Source of the DNA: JBCBJX01 sp964342855
GTDB taxonomy: Bacteria; Pseudomonadota; Alphaproteobacteria; Caulobacterales; Parvularculaceae
Reading direction: 5' to 3'
NCBI GenBank assembly: GCA_964342855.1
Contig: CAYFIB010000003.1
Span: 82,781 to 146,780, forward strand
DNA length: 64,000 nt
Shown here: positions 17,479 through 25,648 of the stretch, in pieces
Position numbering within the stretch: the stretch's first letter is position 1
Layout of the letters: every line of letters starts with the position of its first letter
Position numbers and translations under genes: made by a program
Notes under the pieces: model-generated
The model's input: only the letters and a program-made list of their open reading frames with translations
Databases searched by the model: none
Told to the model about the DNA's origin: nothing

Positions 17479-17566
17479 CCCACGGTCAAGCCGTGGGAAG
17501 CGCCCCGTTTAGATCCCGCTCCCACGGCCTTTTCCAATTCCCGTTCCCCACGGCTTGACCGTGGGG
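17479..17566. repeat. Right pair of palindromes flanking the GIY-YIG gene
   Basis: CCCACGG-TCAAG-CCGTGGG at 17479-17497 and CCCCACGG-CTTGA-CCGTGGGG at 17546-17566, with a partial unit (CCCACGGCC) at 17521 between them. Sequence and arrangement match the left pair. Confidence 0.85.
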
Positions 17567-17596
17567 TCCATCACGGAAACGCGCGGAGAGCGCGGA

Positions 17597-19105
17597 CTAC
17601 TCCACCCCCAGCTTCGCCTTCAAAATCTCGTTCACCGCCGCCGGGTTCGCCTTGCCGCCGGTGGCTTTCATCACTTGGCCGACGAACCAGCCGAAGGTTT
17701 TCGGCTTTTCTTTCAGCTGTTCGACCTGTTTCGGGTTGGCGGCGATGATCTCGTCGATGGCGGCCTCGATGGCGCCGGTATCGGTCACCTGTTTGAGGCC
17801 GCGTTCTTCGACGATGACGCCGGGATCTTGCCGCGTCTCCAGCATGATGGCGAAGACGTCCTTGGCGATCCGTCCCGAGATGGTGTCGTTCCTGATCAAG
17901 TCGATGAGTTCGCCGAGCTGCGACGCCGAGACCGGGCTTTCGCCGATCTCCAGGCCTTCCTTGTTCAAAACGCCGAAGAGCTCCGTCGTCACCCAGTTGG
18001 CGGCGAGCTTGCCGTCGCGGCCTTTCGCGACCTCCTCGAAGAAATCCGCCTTCTCCTTCTCGGCGGCGAGGACGGCGGCGTCATAAGCGGAGAGGCCGTA
18101 GTCCTTCTCGAAGCGGTGCTTCTTCTCATCCGGCAATTCCGGAAGCGTCGCGCGGATCTCCTCGATCCATTTCGGATCGAGCTCGAGCGGCAACAGGTCC
18201 GGGTCCGGAAAATAGCGGTAGTCGTGAGCGTCTTCCTTCGAGCGCATGGTGCGCGTCTCGCCCGTCTTCACGTCGAAGAGGCGCGTCTCCTGATCGATGA
18301 CGCCGCCCGCCTCCAGCACCTCGATCTGCCGGCGCGCTTCATAATCGATCACCTGACGAACATAGCGGATGGAGTTGACGTTCTTCGTCTCCGTCCGGGT
18401 GCCGAGGAAGGAGAAGTCGCCCGTCTCCTGAAACTTCGCATAGTTGCCCGCGCGGCAGACGGAGACGTTCACGTCCGCCCGCATGGAGCCCTGCTCCATA
18501 TTGCCGTCGCAGGTGCCGAGATAGCGGACGATCGTGCGGATCTTGGAGAAATAGGCCGCTCCCTCTTCCGCGGAACGCATGTGCGGCTTGGAGACGATCT
18601 CCATCAGCGCGACGCCGGAGCGGTTGAGGTCGACATAGGATTCGTTCGGCGCGAGATCGTGGATCGACTTGCCCGCGTCCTGTTCGAGGTGCAGCCGCTC
18701 GATCCCGACACGAATGGTCTCCCCGCCGTCCAGCTCCACCTCGATCTCGCCTTCGCCGACGATCGGGTCCTTGTACTGGGAGATCTGATAGCCCTGGGGA
18801 AGGTCCGGGTAGAAATAGTTCTTCCGGTCGAAGCGCGACCATTCGTTGATCTTCGCGTTGAGGCCGAGCCCCGTGCGGATCGCCTGCTCCACGCAATAGC
18901 GGTTGATCACGGGCAGCATCCCCGGCATGGCCGCATCGACGAGGGAGACGTGCTCGTTCGGGCCGGCGCCGTATTCGGCGCTCGCGCCGGAGAAGAGCTT
19001 CGCCTGCGAGGACACCTGTGCGTGGACTTCGAGGCCGACGACGACCTCCCAGTCGCCGGTTGCGCCTTGCAGCAGTTTTGCGGGTCGCTCGAGGGTTTCG
19101 CTCAT
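17597..19105 (-). CDS. gatB: Asp-tRNA(Asn)/Glu-tRNA(Gln) amidotransferase subunit B
   Basis: About 502 residues. GatB binds the misacylated tRNA and phosphorylates its carboxylate in the GatCAB complex, so that glutamine/asparagine tRNAs are charged indirectly. It begins with the hallmark WEVVVGLEVHAQV, followed by DLPQGYQISQYKDPI, NRSGVALMEIVSKPHM and the C-terminal YqeY-like helical tail that binds the tRNA elbow. ATG at 19105 (GGAG upstream) is preferred over 19195, which adds 30 unlike residues. It is not clustered with gatC-gatA, which lie about 8 kb away. Confidence 0.96.
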   Translation of the reverse strand: MSETLERPAKLLQGATGDWEVVVGLEVHAQVSSQAKLFSGASAEYGAGPNEHVSLVDAAMPGMLPVINRYCVEQAIRTGLGLNAKINEWSRFDRKNYFYPDLPQGYQISQYKDPIVGEGEIEVELDGGETIRVGIERLHLEQDAGKSIHDLAPNESYVDLNRSGVALMEIVSKPHMRSAEEGAAYFSKIRTIVRYLGTCDGNMEQGSMRADVNVSVCRAGNYAKFQETGDFSFLGTRTETKNVNSIRYVRQVIDYEARRQIEVLEAGGVIDQETRLFDVKTGETRTMRSKEDAHDYRYFPDPDLLPLELDPKWIEEIRATLPELPDEKKHRFEKDYGLSAYDAAVLAAEKEKADFFEEVAKGRDGKLAANWVTTELFGVLNKEGLEIGESPVSASQLGELIDLIRNDTISGRIAKDVFAIMLETRQDPGVIVEERGLKQVTDTGAIEAAIDEIIAANPKQVEQLKEKPKTFGWFVGQVMKATGGKANPAAVNEILKAKLGVE

Positions 19106-19218
19106 CTCGTCACTCCATCTCGGATGGACGGTGAAAGCATGGGCCGGGCGGCCGGGCAAGTTGGCTGCTTGCATCACGCACCGCGTAAGCGGCACCCTCG
19201 GAAAAACGGAGGAACACC

Positions 19219-20010
19219 ATGACGGATCTCGAAGGCAAGGCGGCGATCGTCACGGGCGGCGGCACGGGTCTCGGCGCGGCGACGGCGCGCGGGCTCGCCG
19301 CGCGCGGCGCGAACGTCGTCGTCAATTATTCGCGCAGCGCCGAGGCTGCCGAGGCGACCGCGGCGGCCTGCCGCGAGGCGGGCGTCGAGGCCGTGGCCGT
19401 TCAAGCCGACGTCGCCGTTGACGCCGATTGCCGACGCCTCGTCGATGACGCCGTGCGCGCTTTCGGCCGGCTCGACATCCTCATCAACAACGCCGGGATC
19501 ACAAAGCCGGCGGACCAGACCGACCTCGACGCGCTCACGCCCGAAGACTTCGAACGGCTCTACCGGGTGAACCTCATCGCGCCTTATCTGATGACCCGAG
19601 CGGCCCGTTCGGCGCTGGAGGCATCCGGCGTCGGGTCCGTTGTCATGGTCTCGTCGGTTGCGGGCGTCACCGGCGTCGGCTCGTCCACGGCCTATGCGGC
19701 GACCAAAGGCGCGCTCAACACCATGACGCTCTCCCTCGCCCGCTCCCTCGCCCCGAAAATCCGCGTCAACGCCGTCTGCCCGGGCTTCATCGAAAGCGGC
19801 TGGTTCACCAAATGGAACGGGGCGGAGACGGAGAAATTCCTCTCCGACGTCATGAAGGAGCAGACGCCGCTGAAAGCCGCCTCAACGCCGGAAGACATCG
19901 CCGGGACGATCCTCTTCCTCGCCTCCCCACAGTCCGCCCATATGACCGGCGAGCACCTGCTGATCGATGCGGGGATGCACCTCGGCTACGCGCCGCTGAA
20001 GGCGCGGTGA
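19219..20010 (+). CDS. SDR-family oxidoreductase (FabG-like)
   Basis: A 263-residue classical short-chain dehydrogenase. It has the cofactor motif TGGGTGLG (about residues 12-19), an NNAG motif, a catalytic serine in VMVSSVAG, YxxxK as YAATK, and the C-terminal NAVCPGFIESG. Arg or Lys is absent after the second strand start (NYSRSAE has Ser-Arg), which allows NADPH. It is annotated by family as a 3-oxoacyl-ACP reductase-like enzyme; the actual substrate is unknown. Strong GGAGG ribosome site. Divergent from gatB. Confidence 0.9.
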   Translation: MTDLEGKAAIVTGGGTGLGAATARGLAARGANVVVNYSRSAEAAEATAAACREAGVEAVAVQADVAVDADCRRLVDDAVRAFGRLDILINNAGITKPADQTDLDALTPEDFERLYRVNLIAPYLMTRAARSALEASGVGSVVMVSSVAGVTGVGSSTAYAATKGALNTMTLSLARSLAPKIRVNAVCPGFIESGWFTKWNGAETEKFLSDVMKEQTPLKAASTPEDIAGTILFLASPQSAHMTGEHLLIDAGMHLGYAPLKAR

Positions 20011-20021
20011 TCTCTCAAAAT

Positions 20022-20106
20022 CCGCTCATCCCGGTGGAAACCGGGATCTCCATCCGCATGTCGTGAGCGCGCCTTATGAGATCCCGGCTTTCGCCGGGAT
20101 GAGCGG
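20022..20106. repeat. 85-bp intergenic inverted repeat (CATCCCGG family)
   Basis: Ends are perfect inverted repeats CCGCTCATCCCGG and CCGGGATGAGCGG. Inside lie shorter inverted pieces (GGTGGAAACC; GATCCCGGCTTTCGCCGGGAT). It fills the gap between the SDR and cysK genes. It belongs to the same broad family as the repeat at 59188-59291. Confidence 0.8.
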
Positions 20107-20143
20107 GTGTTAGGTTCGGCGCAGGACCCGGAGGAGACCCCCC

Positions 20144-21193
20144 ATGCGCGGAAAATTCCAGAACATCGTGGAGACCGTCGGCGACACGCCGATCGTGAAG
20201 ATCAACCGTCTCGCGCCCGCGGGCGTTGAGATGTGGGCGAAAGTGGAGGCGTTCAATCCGCTGGGCTCGGTGAAGGACCGCCTCGCCATGGGGATCATCG
20301 AGGCGGCGGAGAAATCGGGCGAGTTGAAGCCCGGCCAGACCGTCATCGAAGCGACCTCGGGCAATACGGGCATCGGCCTCGCCATGGTGTGCGCGGCGAA
20401 GGGCTATCCCTTCGTCTCCGTCATGGTGGAGACGTTCTCCGTCGAACGCCGCAAGCTCATGCGCTTTCTCGGCGCCCAGGTGATCCTGACGCCGAAGGAG
20501 CTGAAGGGCACCGGCATGGTCGACAAGGTGAAGGAGCTCGCCGAGAAGAACGGCTGGTTCATGGCTCGCCAGTTCGAGAACCCGGCGAACCCCGACGTGC
20601 ACGAACGGACGACGGCGCGCGAGATCATGGCCGCCTTCGAGGGCGAGAGGCTCGACTATTTCGTCACCGGCTTCGGCACCGGCGGCACCCTGACCGGCGT
20701 CGCCCGCGTGCTGCGCAAAGAACGCCCCGAGACGAAAATCATTGTGACCGAACCGGATGTCGCGGCCATGCTGTCCGACGGCTCCGCGCAGCCGCGCAAC
20801 GCCGACGGCTCCCCCGCCGCCTCCCACCCGGCGTGGACGCCCCACCCTATTCAGGGCTGGAGCCCGGACTTCATCCCCGCGGTGACGCAGGAGGCGATCG
20901 ACAAGGGCTATATCGACCGCATCGTCCCGGTATCCGGCGCGGAATCTCTGGAAGCCTCCAAAGCGCTGGCGCAGAGCGAAGGGATCTTCTGCGGCATCTC
21001 CTGCGGCGCGACCTTCGCGGCTGCCCGGAAAGTCGCCGCCGAAGCCGAACCCGGCGCCCGCATTCTCTGCATGCTGCCGGACACCGGCGAGCGCTATCTC
21101 TCGACGCCCCTCTTCGGCGACATCGAGGCGGAGATGACGGCGGAGGAATGGGAGATCGCGCGCTCTACGCCGACGGCGGTGCTGGCGGCGTAG
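20144..21193 (+). CDS. cysK: Cysteine synthase A (O-acetylserine sulfhydrylase)
   Basis: A 349-residue fold-type II PLP enzyme that makes cysteine from O-acetylserine and sulfide. The PLP lysine is K44 in NPLGSVKDRLAM, TSGNTGIGLAM binds the substrate carboxylate and GTGGTLTGVAR binds the PLP phosphate. The chain is about 35 residues longer than E. coli CysK, mostly from an insert around DGSAQPRNADGSPAASHPAW. Good GGAGGAG ribosome site. It is followed by an unrelated AT-rich gene. Confidence 0.93.
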   Translation: MRGKFQNIVETVGDTPIVKINRLAPAGVEMWAKVEAFNPLGSVKDRLAMGIIEAAEKSGELKPGQTVIEATSGNTGIGLAMVCAAKGYPFVSVMVETFSVERRKLMRFLGAQVILTPKELKGTGMVDKVKELAEKNGWFMARQFENPANPDVHERTTAREIMAAFEGERLDYFVTGFGTGGTLTGVARVLRKERPETKIIVTEPDVAAMLSDGSAQPRNADGSPAASHPAWTPHPIQGWSPDFIPAVTQEAIDKGYIDRIVPVSGAESLEASKALAQSEGIFCGISCGATFAAARKVAAEAEPGARILCMLPDTGERYLSTPLFGDIEAEMTAEEWEIARSTPTAVLAA

Positions 21194-21205
21194 AAGACAC
21201 TCGGG

Positions 21206-21766
21206 ATGCTCAAACTAAACTGGCGTACTTCACGCACAGCTGTAATTTCAGCCATCGTCATCATATGGGAAGCCGTGAGCTTCGGCCTTCCAATAGCATT
21301 TGACACTATTCCGAATCAGTTAGGATTCCTTTCAATGGCAATGGGGCTGGCGGCAGGCTTGGTTGCTATCCTGTTACCAGTTAGGCCGCCAAACAAATCT
21401 ACTCGAACAAAGAAGGATAGGATTACCAAATTGGGCGATCAATTTAATAACTATGGCATCAACCACGGCCATATTGGAAACAATATTTTTGGAAAACCGA
21501 AACGCGACTTCTTTTCGCCGGCATTCGAGCCTGCACGAAAGCAGCTTGATGCGTTACCAAAAAGCAAAAAGATCGTAGTTATGACTATTATGGGGGATGC
21601 TGAATCGCATCAACTCGGCGCACAAGTTCTCGAATATTTAGAGAGCAAGAATGCAAATTTGAGCCCGGGTGGTCTTGCCCAAGGTGTCTTCACAAAACCG
21701 GTTCACGGATTGATTCTCGAAGAACACCCCGATGAGATAAAGTTAGTTGTCGGTCACCAGAACTAG
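21206..21766 (+). CDS. AT-rich membrane-anchored hypothetical protein
   Basis: A 186-residue protein with two predicted membrane segments near the N-terminus (AVISAIVIIWEAVSFGLPIAF and LGFLSMAMGLAAGLVAILLP). A cytosolic domain of about 120 residues follows (KKIVVMTIMGDAESHQLGAQVLEYL, HGLILEEHPDEIKLVVG). No family recognised. It is clearly AT-richer than its flanks and starts 12 bases after the cysK stop, so it may be a foreign insertion behind cysK. Confidence 0.6.
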   Translation: MLKLNWRTSRTAVISAIVIIWEAVSFGLPIAFDTIPNQLGFLSMAMGLAAGLVAILLPVRPPNKSTRTKKDRITKLGDQFNNYGINHGHIGNNIFGKPKRDFFSPAFEPARKQLDALPKSKKIVVMTIMGDAESHQLGAQVLEYLESKNANLSPGGLAQGVFTKPVHGLILEEHPDEIKLVVGHQN

Positions 21767-21789
21767 CTTGATACTTTCTAGAAACTCTT

Positions 21790-23112
21790 TCACCCGAACG
21801 CCAACGGCGCCAAAATGTAAACAATCCCGGTAATGAGGAAGATTGCCACGATGTTCAGCCGGAAACCAGCCGCCGCCATGGTCGGCAGGCTGACGGCGCC
21901 GGACGCGTAGACGACAGCATTCGGGCCCGTCGCCATGGGCAGCATGAAGGCGCAGCTCGCCGCCATGGCGAGGGGCGCGGCGAGGAGTTCGACGGGGATG
22001 CCGGTCGCCAGCGCGACCGAGCCGAGCACCGGCATGAGCGCGGCGGCGGTCGCGATGTTGCTGGTGACTTCCGTCGTGAAGATCACCGCCGTCGTCACGA
22101 TCAGCATGAGGAGGATGAGCGGCAGACCGGCGAACCCGGCGAGTTCGCCGCCGATCCACGCGCTGAGGCCTGAGGCGGAAATCGCCCCCGCCATGGACAT
22201 CCCGCCCCCGAAAAGGAGGACGACGCCCCACGGGATCGTCTCCGCCCGCCGCCAGTCGAGAAGGCCGGGTGAGCGGTTCTTGTCGCCGGCGGGGATGAGG
22301 AAGGCGAGGAAAACGCCGAGGATCGCGATCATATGGTCCGTCAGCCCGGCGAGAGGTTTCACGCCCATGATCTCGATTCCATTCAGCGGCTGACGGAAGA
22401 TCCAGAGGAAGGCGATGACGGCGAACATGGCGAGGGTCCGCTTCTCCGGCGTCGTGATCGGCCCGAGCGACGCCAGCCGCGCGCGCACCGCCTCCTGCGC
22501 CGCCGCGCCGCCATGGGGGCGGATCCGGAACGCCCATTTGGTCAGCACCAGCCACGCCGCAGGGACAATGACCGCCACCGTCGGCAGGCCGAACATCATC
22601 CATTGCAGAAAGCTGATATCGAACCCCGCCTGATCGTTCAGGTAGCTGACGACGATGAGGTTTGTCGGCGTGCCGACCAGCGTGCCGAGCCCGCCAATGG
22701 AGCAGGACCACGCGACGCCGAGGAGGAGCACGTAGGTGAACGGATCGTCCGTCTTGTCGTCGCCCAGCACCGCCGCCGCGACGGAGAGCGCGATGGGGAT
22801 CAGCATGATCGAGGTCGCGGTGTTGGAGATCCACATGGAGAGGATCGCCGCCGCGCCCATGAACCCGGCGATGAGCGTCGCCGGGTGGTCGCCGGAGCGC
22901 GCGACGATGGAGAGCGCGATCCGCGTGTGGAGGTTCCAGCGCTCGATGGCCTTGGCGAAGAGAAACCCGCCGAGGAGCAGAACGACGATGGGGTGCATGT
23001 AGGGCGCCGCCGTCTCGCGCACGGACTGCACGCCGAAGAGCGGCAGGATGACGATGGGTGCGAGCGAGGTGACGGGGATCGGGATCGCTTCCGACACCCA
23101 CCAGATCGCCAT
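21790..23112 (-). CDS. SLC13/DASS anion:sodium symporter (5' end frameshifted)
   Basis: About 440 residues of a divalent-anion:sodium symporter, a polytopic inner-membrane protein moving dicarboxylates, sulfate or similar anions. Both family SNT-type substrate motifs are visible: MWISNTATS and TEVTSNIATA, with the matching TPTNLIVV loop. The frame opens only at 23112 (MAIWWVSEAIPIP), inside the first membrane region. The missing N-terminus is readable upstream in another frame (23113-23246). Either the gene is inactivated or the sequence has an error. Substrate unknown. Confidence 0.8.
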   Translation of the reverse strand: MAIWWVSEAIPIPVTSLAPIVILPLFGVQSVRETAAPYMHPIVVLLLGGFLFAKAIERWNLHTRIALSIVARSGDHPATLIAGFMGAAAILSMWISNTATSIMLIPIALSVAAAVLGDDKTDDPFTYVLLLGVAWSCSIGGLGTLVGTPTNLIVVSYLNDQAGFDISFLQWMMFGLPTVAVIVPAAWLVLTKWAFRIRPHGGAAAQEAVRARLASLGPITTPEKRTLAMFAVIAFLWIFRQPLNGIEIMGVKPLAGLTDHMIAILGVFLAFLIPAGDKNRSPGLLDWRRAETIPWGVVLLFGGGMSMAGAISASGLSAWIGGELAGFAGLPLILLMLIVTTAVIFTTEVTSNIATAAALMPVLGSVALATGIPVELLAAPLAMAASCAFMLPMATGPNAVVYASGAVSLPTMAAAGFRLNIVAIFLITGIVYILAPLAFG

Positions 23113-23246
23113 CAGCGCGAGCAGCGCGAGAACCGGCCACGCGGTGCGTTCTCAAGACTTGTAGGCGGGCCGATAAACAGGATCGCAAGGGCGACGACTG
23201 GGCCGAGCGCCAGTCCGATGCGTCCGCGCAGGTCTCGTCCGCCCAT
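23113..23246 (-). pseudogene. Frame-shifted N-terminal piece of the SLC13/DASS transporter
   Basis: From ATG at 23246 the sequence reads MGGRDLRGRIGLALGPVVAL, a typical start for this family with a first membrane segment. It then leaves frame near 23145. Adding one base there (GCACC to GCCACC, for example) would join it smoothly to TAWPVLALLALMAIWWVSE of the main reading frame. A single-base deletion is the simplest explanation. Confidence 0.7.
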
Positions 23247-23358
23247 AATTACGTCTTTCCCGGCCTGAATCGCTGCATGGAAGGGCCTACCGAACGCCGC
23301 CCGCCGCCGTCCACCGGCGCGGGGCCCGCCGCTTCAGAGTTGTTGAAAGGATATTCCC

Positions 23359-23901
23359 ATGCGCGCCGCCGCCCTTCTCGCCACCGCAGCATGCTTCACC
23401 GCAAGCCCCGCCCTCGCCCAGATCGCGCTTCAGGGCGAAGAGCCCGCGGAAGAGCGCCGTTCGGTCGAGCGCCGTTATGACGACGTCTATGGCAGCCTCG
23501 GCTTCAGCTACATCAATGATGACGATCTCGGCCTCGGCGCCATCACGGCGCGGGCCGGATGGGAGCTGGACGAGCGCTTCGCCGTCGAGGGCGAGCTCTC
23601 CTACGGCCTTTTCGACGATGACAATGTCGGGCTCGGCGTCACGTTCGGCGCCTTCGGCGTCGTGCGGAAGCCGGTGAACGAGGTGCTGACCCTCTTCGCC
23701 CGCGGCGGCCTCTACCGCATCGAATTCGACGTCGACACGCCAGGCGGCGACGCCGGGCCGGATGATATCGCGCCCGCCTTCGGCGGCGGCGCGGTGCTGA
23801 ATCTCGACTACCAGAACGCCGTGCGCTTCGGCCTCACCTTCGCCGACGTCGCTGACAACTCCGTCGAGCTGATCGAAGCCTCCTACGTCCGTCGTTTCTA
23901 A
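23359..23901 (+). CDS. Outer-membrane beta-barrel protein
   Basis: A 180-residue protein with a signal peptide ending PALAQ, followed by alternating-pattern strands (YGSLGFSYINDDDLGLGAI, ARAGWELDERFAVEGELSYG, TFGAFGVVRKP, LFARGGLYRIEF, AVRFGLTFADV). It ends in Phe (VRRF), the typical signal for the BAM complex. Size and pattern fit a small eight-stranded barrel of the OmpA/OmpX-like 'outer membrane protein beta-barrel' group. Function unknown. Confidence 0.82.
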   Translation: MRAAALLATAACFTASPALAQIALQGEEPAEERRSVERRYDDVYGSLGFSYINDDDLGLGAITARAGWELDERFAVEGELSYGLFDDDNVGLGVTFGAFGVVRKPVNEVLTLFARGGLYRIEFDVDTPGGDAGPDDIAPAFGGGAVLNLDYQNAVRFGLTFADVADNSVELIEASYVRRF

Positions 23902-23959
23902 GCCTGCATCACACGCCGCACCGATTTCTCCCGGCTTGACCGCGTGAAGTCGGTGCGGG

Positions 23960-24379
23960 TCAAACCAACGCGATCAGGTTTTTCACCGCCAGCGCGATCA
24001 ATGTGAGCGAGCCAAGTGCGAAGAGCGCGAACCGCGCGACGACAAGATTGATCGTCCCCTGCACCAGCGAATGCGCGACGCGCAGCGCGACATAAGCCCA
24101 GGCGAGTCCGATCGCGACGGCGTCGTGCGATCCGGCGAGCTGCGAATAAAAGCAGAGCGCATAGAAGATCGTCGGCTGTTCATGCAGGTGGTTGTAGTTG
24201 TCAGCCACGGCGCGGACATTACTCGGCAGCCTGTCAGCGTAAGACCCGGGATGCGCGGCCTCCTGCGGATCGATCTTCGCCGCCTGCATGGCGGGCAGCC
24301 GGGTCGCGTACATCCAGATCCAGACGACGAGCGTCCACGAGATGAGAACGAGAACAGGCGTCAGGATCGAGGCGAACAT
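23960..24379 (-). CDS. MAPEG-family membrane protein
   Basis: About 139 residues with four membrane helices. The MAPEG signature appears as NYNHLHEQPTIFYALCFYSQL followed by WAYVALRVAHSLVQGTINLV. Eukaryotic members are microsomal glutathione transferases and eicosanoid enzymes; bacterial members are mostly uncharacterised. The start MFASILTPVLVLIS at 24379 fits a membrane N-terminus. The longer reading to 24652 adds unlike sequence. Confidence 0.87.
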   Translation of the reverse strand: MFASILTPVLVLISWTLVVWIWMYATRLPAMQAAKIDPQEAAHPGSYADRLPSNVRAVADNYNHLHEQPTIFYALCFYSQLAGSHDAVAIGLAWAYVALRVAHSLVQGTINLVVARFALFALGSLTLIALAVKNLIALV

Positions 24380-24684
24380 GGGCGTCTCCGCAGGTTGAGG
24401 TTCGCAGCGACTTAAACCAACCCACCCGGAAAAAGCGAAACCAGCGTGCAGTCTGGAGCGCGCAATCGCTGAGCGTCTTGTGCTGAGTCGGAGCGAGGAT
24501 TTCTGCGCCTTTCCAGGGCCTTGAAGAAAGTTAACTCCAAAACTCTCGCGTTTCCGGCTAAAAATGCTGCGTCGCGTCATCGATCTGTTGCATTGCACAA
24601 AACAATCGTCCCACACTCTTGGTGCGAGCCATCCGCTCAGACGACAGAACAATCAGGGGTGATGAAGAGGCTTGAACGGGCGCA

Positions 24685-25617
24685 GTGATGACCCTTCTCA
24701 CTTTTGAAACCGTGACGCTGATCGCGGCCATGCTGGCTGCGGGCGCCGTCGCGGGCGTCGCAGCCGGCCTCTTCGGCATTGGCGGCGGTTTCGTCGTCGT
24801 TCCGGCGCTTCTCGCCATTTTCGCAGCGCTTGGCGTCGATCCGGAAATCAGCGTGCCGATGGCTCTCGGCACGTCGCTCGGCACGATCATTCTCACGTCG
24901 CTTCGCTCCGTACACGCCCACTCGAAACGCGGCGCGGTCGATTTCGACATTCTGAAAGCGTGGGCGCCGTGGATCGTACTCGGCGTCGCGCTCGGGCTCG
25001 TGTTCGCCTCGCGCGCGCCGGGCGACGTGCTGAAAGCCGTGTTCGGCGTCGGCGTTCTCCTCCTCTCGCTGAACTTCCTGTTTCCGAACGCCCTGAAAGG
25101 CGTCTCCATCAAGGAAGAGATGCCGACAGGCATGGCGCTCGCGGCCATCGCCACCTTCCTCGGCGGGTTCTCCGCTCTCCTCGGCATCGGCGGCGGCACC
25201 ATCGCGGTTCTGGTGATGACGCTCTGCGGGCGATCAATCCACCAGGCCATCGCGACGGCGGCGGGGTTCGGCGCGATCATCGCTGTTCCCGGCACCATCG
25301 GCTGGGCCATCGTCGGGCTTAACGAGAGCGGCGTGCCGCCCGGCTCCATCGGCTATATCAACCTCATCGGCCTGATCGCCATCGCCTCGACATCGGTGTT
25401 GACGGCGCCCATCGGCGCGGCCCTCGCCCACAAGCTGAACCCGCTCGCCCTGAAGCGCGTCTTTGGCGCCTATCTCGTCTTCACTTCCGTCCTTATGCTG
25501 AAGGACGTGGTGGACATTCCCGTCTTCTCGCCCGCCGCGGACAAAGCGCCGGTCGCCGACGCGGCGCCGGCGCATCCCGTCAACGCCATCGGTTCGACCG
25601 AAGGGGGCGAGCGCTGA
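24685..25617 (+). CDS. TauE/SafE-family sulfite/anion permease
   Basis: A 310-residue polytopic membrane protein with the two internal repeats typical of the family: AAGLFGIGGGFVVVPAL near residue 30 and SALLGIGGGTIAVLVM near 165. The family exports sulfite, sulfoacetate or similar organic anions. GTG at 24685 and ATG at 24688 are adjacent, and the ribosome site (AAGAGG) is slightly far from both. About 30 bases separate it from the Tat aminotransferase, so the two may be cotranscribed. Confidence 0.87.
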   Translation: MMTLLTFETVTLIAAMLAAGAVAGVAAGLFGIGGGFVVVPALLAIFAALGVDPEISVPMALGTSLGTIILTSLRSVHAHSKRGAVDFDILKAWAPWIVLGVALGLVFASRAPGDVLKAVFGVGVLLLSLNFLFPNALKGVSIKEEMPTGMALAAIATFLGGFSALLGIGGGTIAVLVMTLCGRSIHQAIATAAGFGAIIAVPGTIGWAIVGLNESGVPPGSIGYINLIGLIAIASTSVLTAPIGAALAHKLNPLALKRVFGAYLVFTSVLMLKDVVDIPVFSPAADKAPVADAAPAHPVNAIGSTEGGER

Positions 25618-25648
25618 CCATCACCAGAGGGAAACCGGGAGAAGCCGA

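Noticed and set aside
17555..19222. A 555-codon plus-strand frame across gatB
   Set aside because: Antisense shadow of gatB with no family signature.
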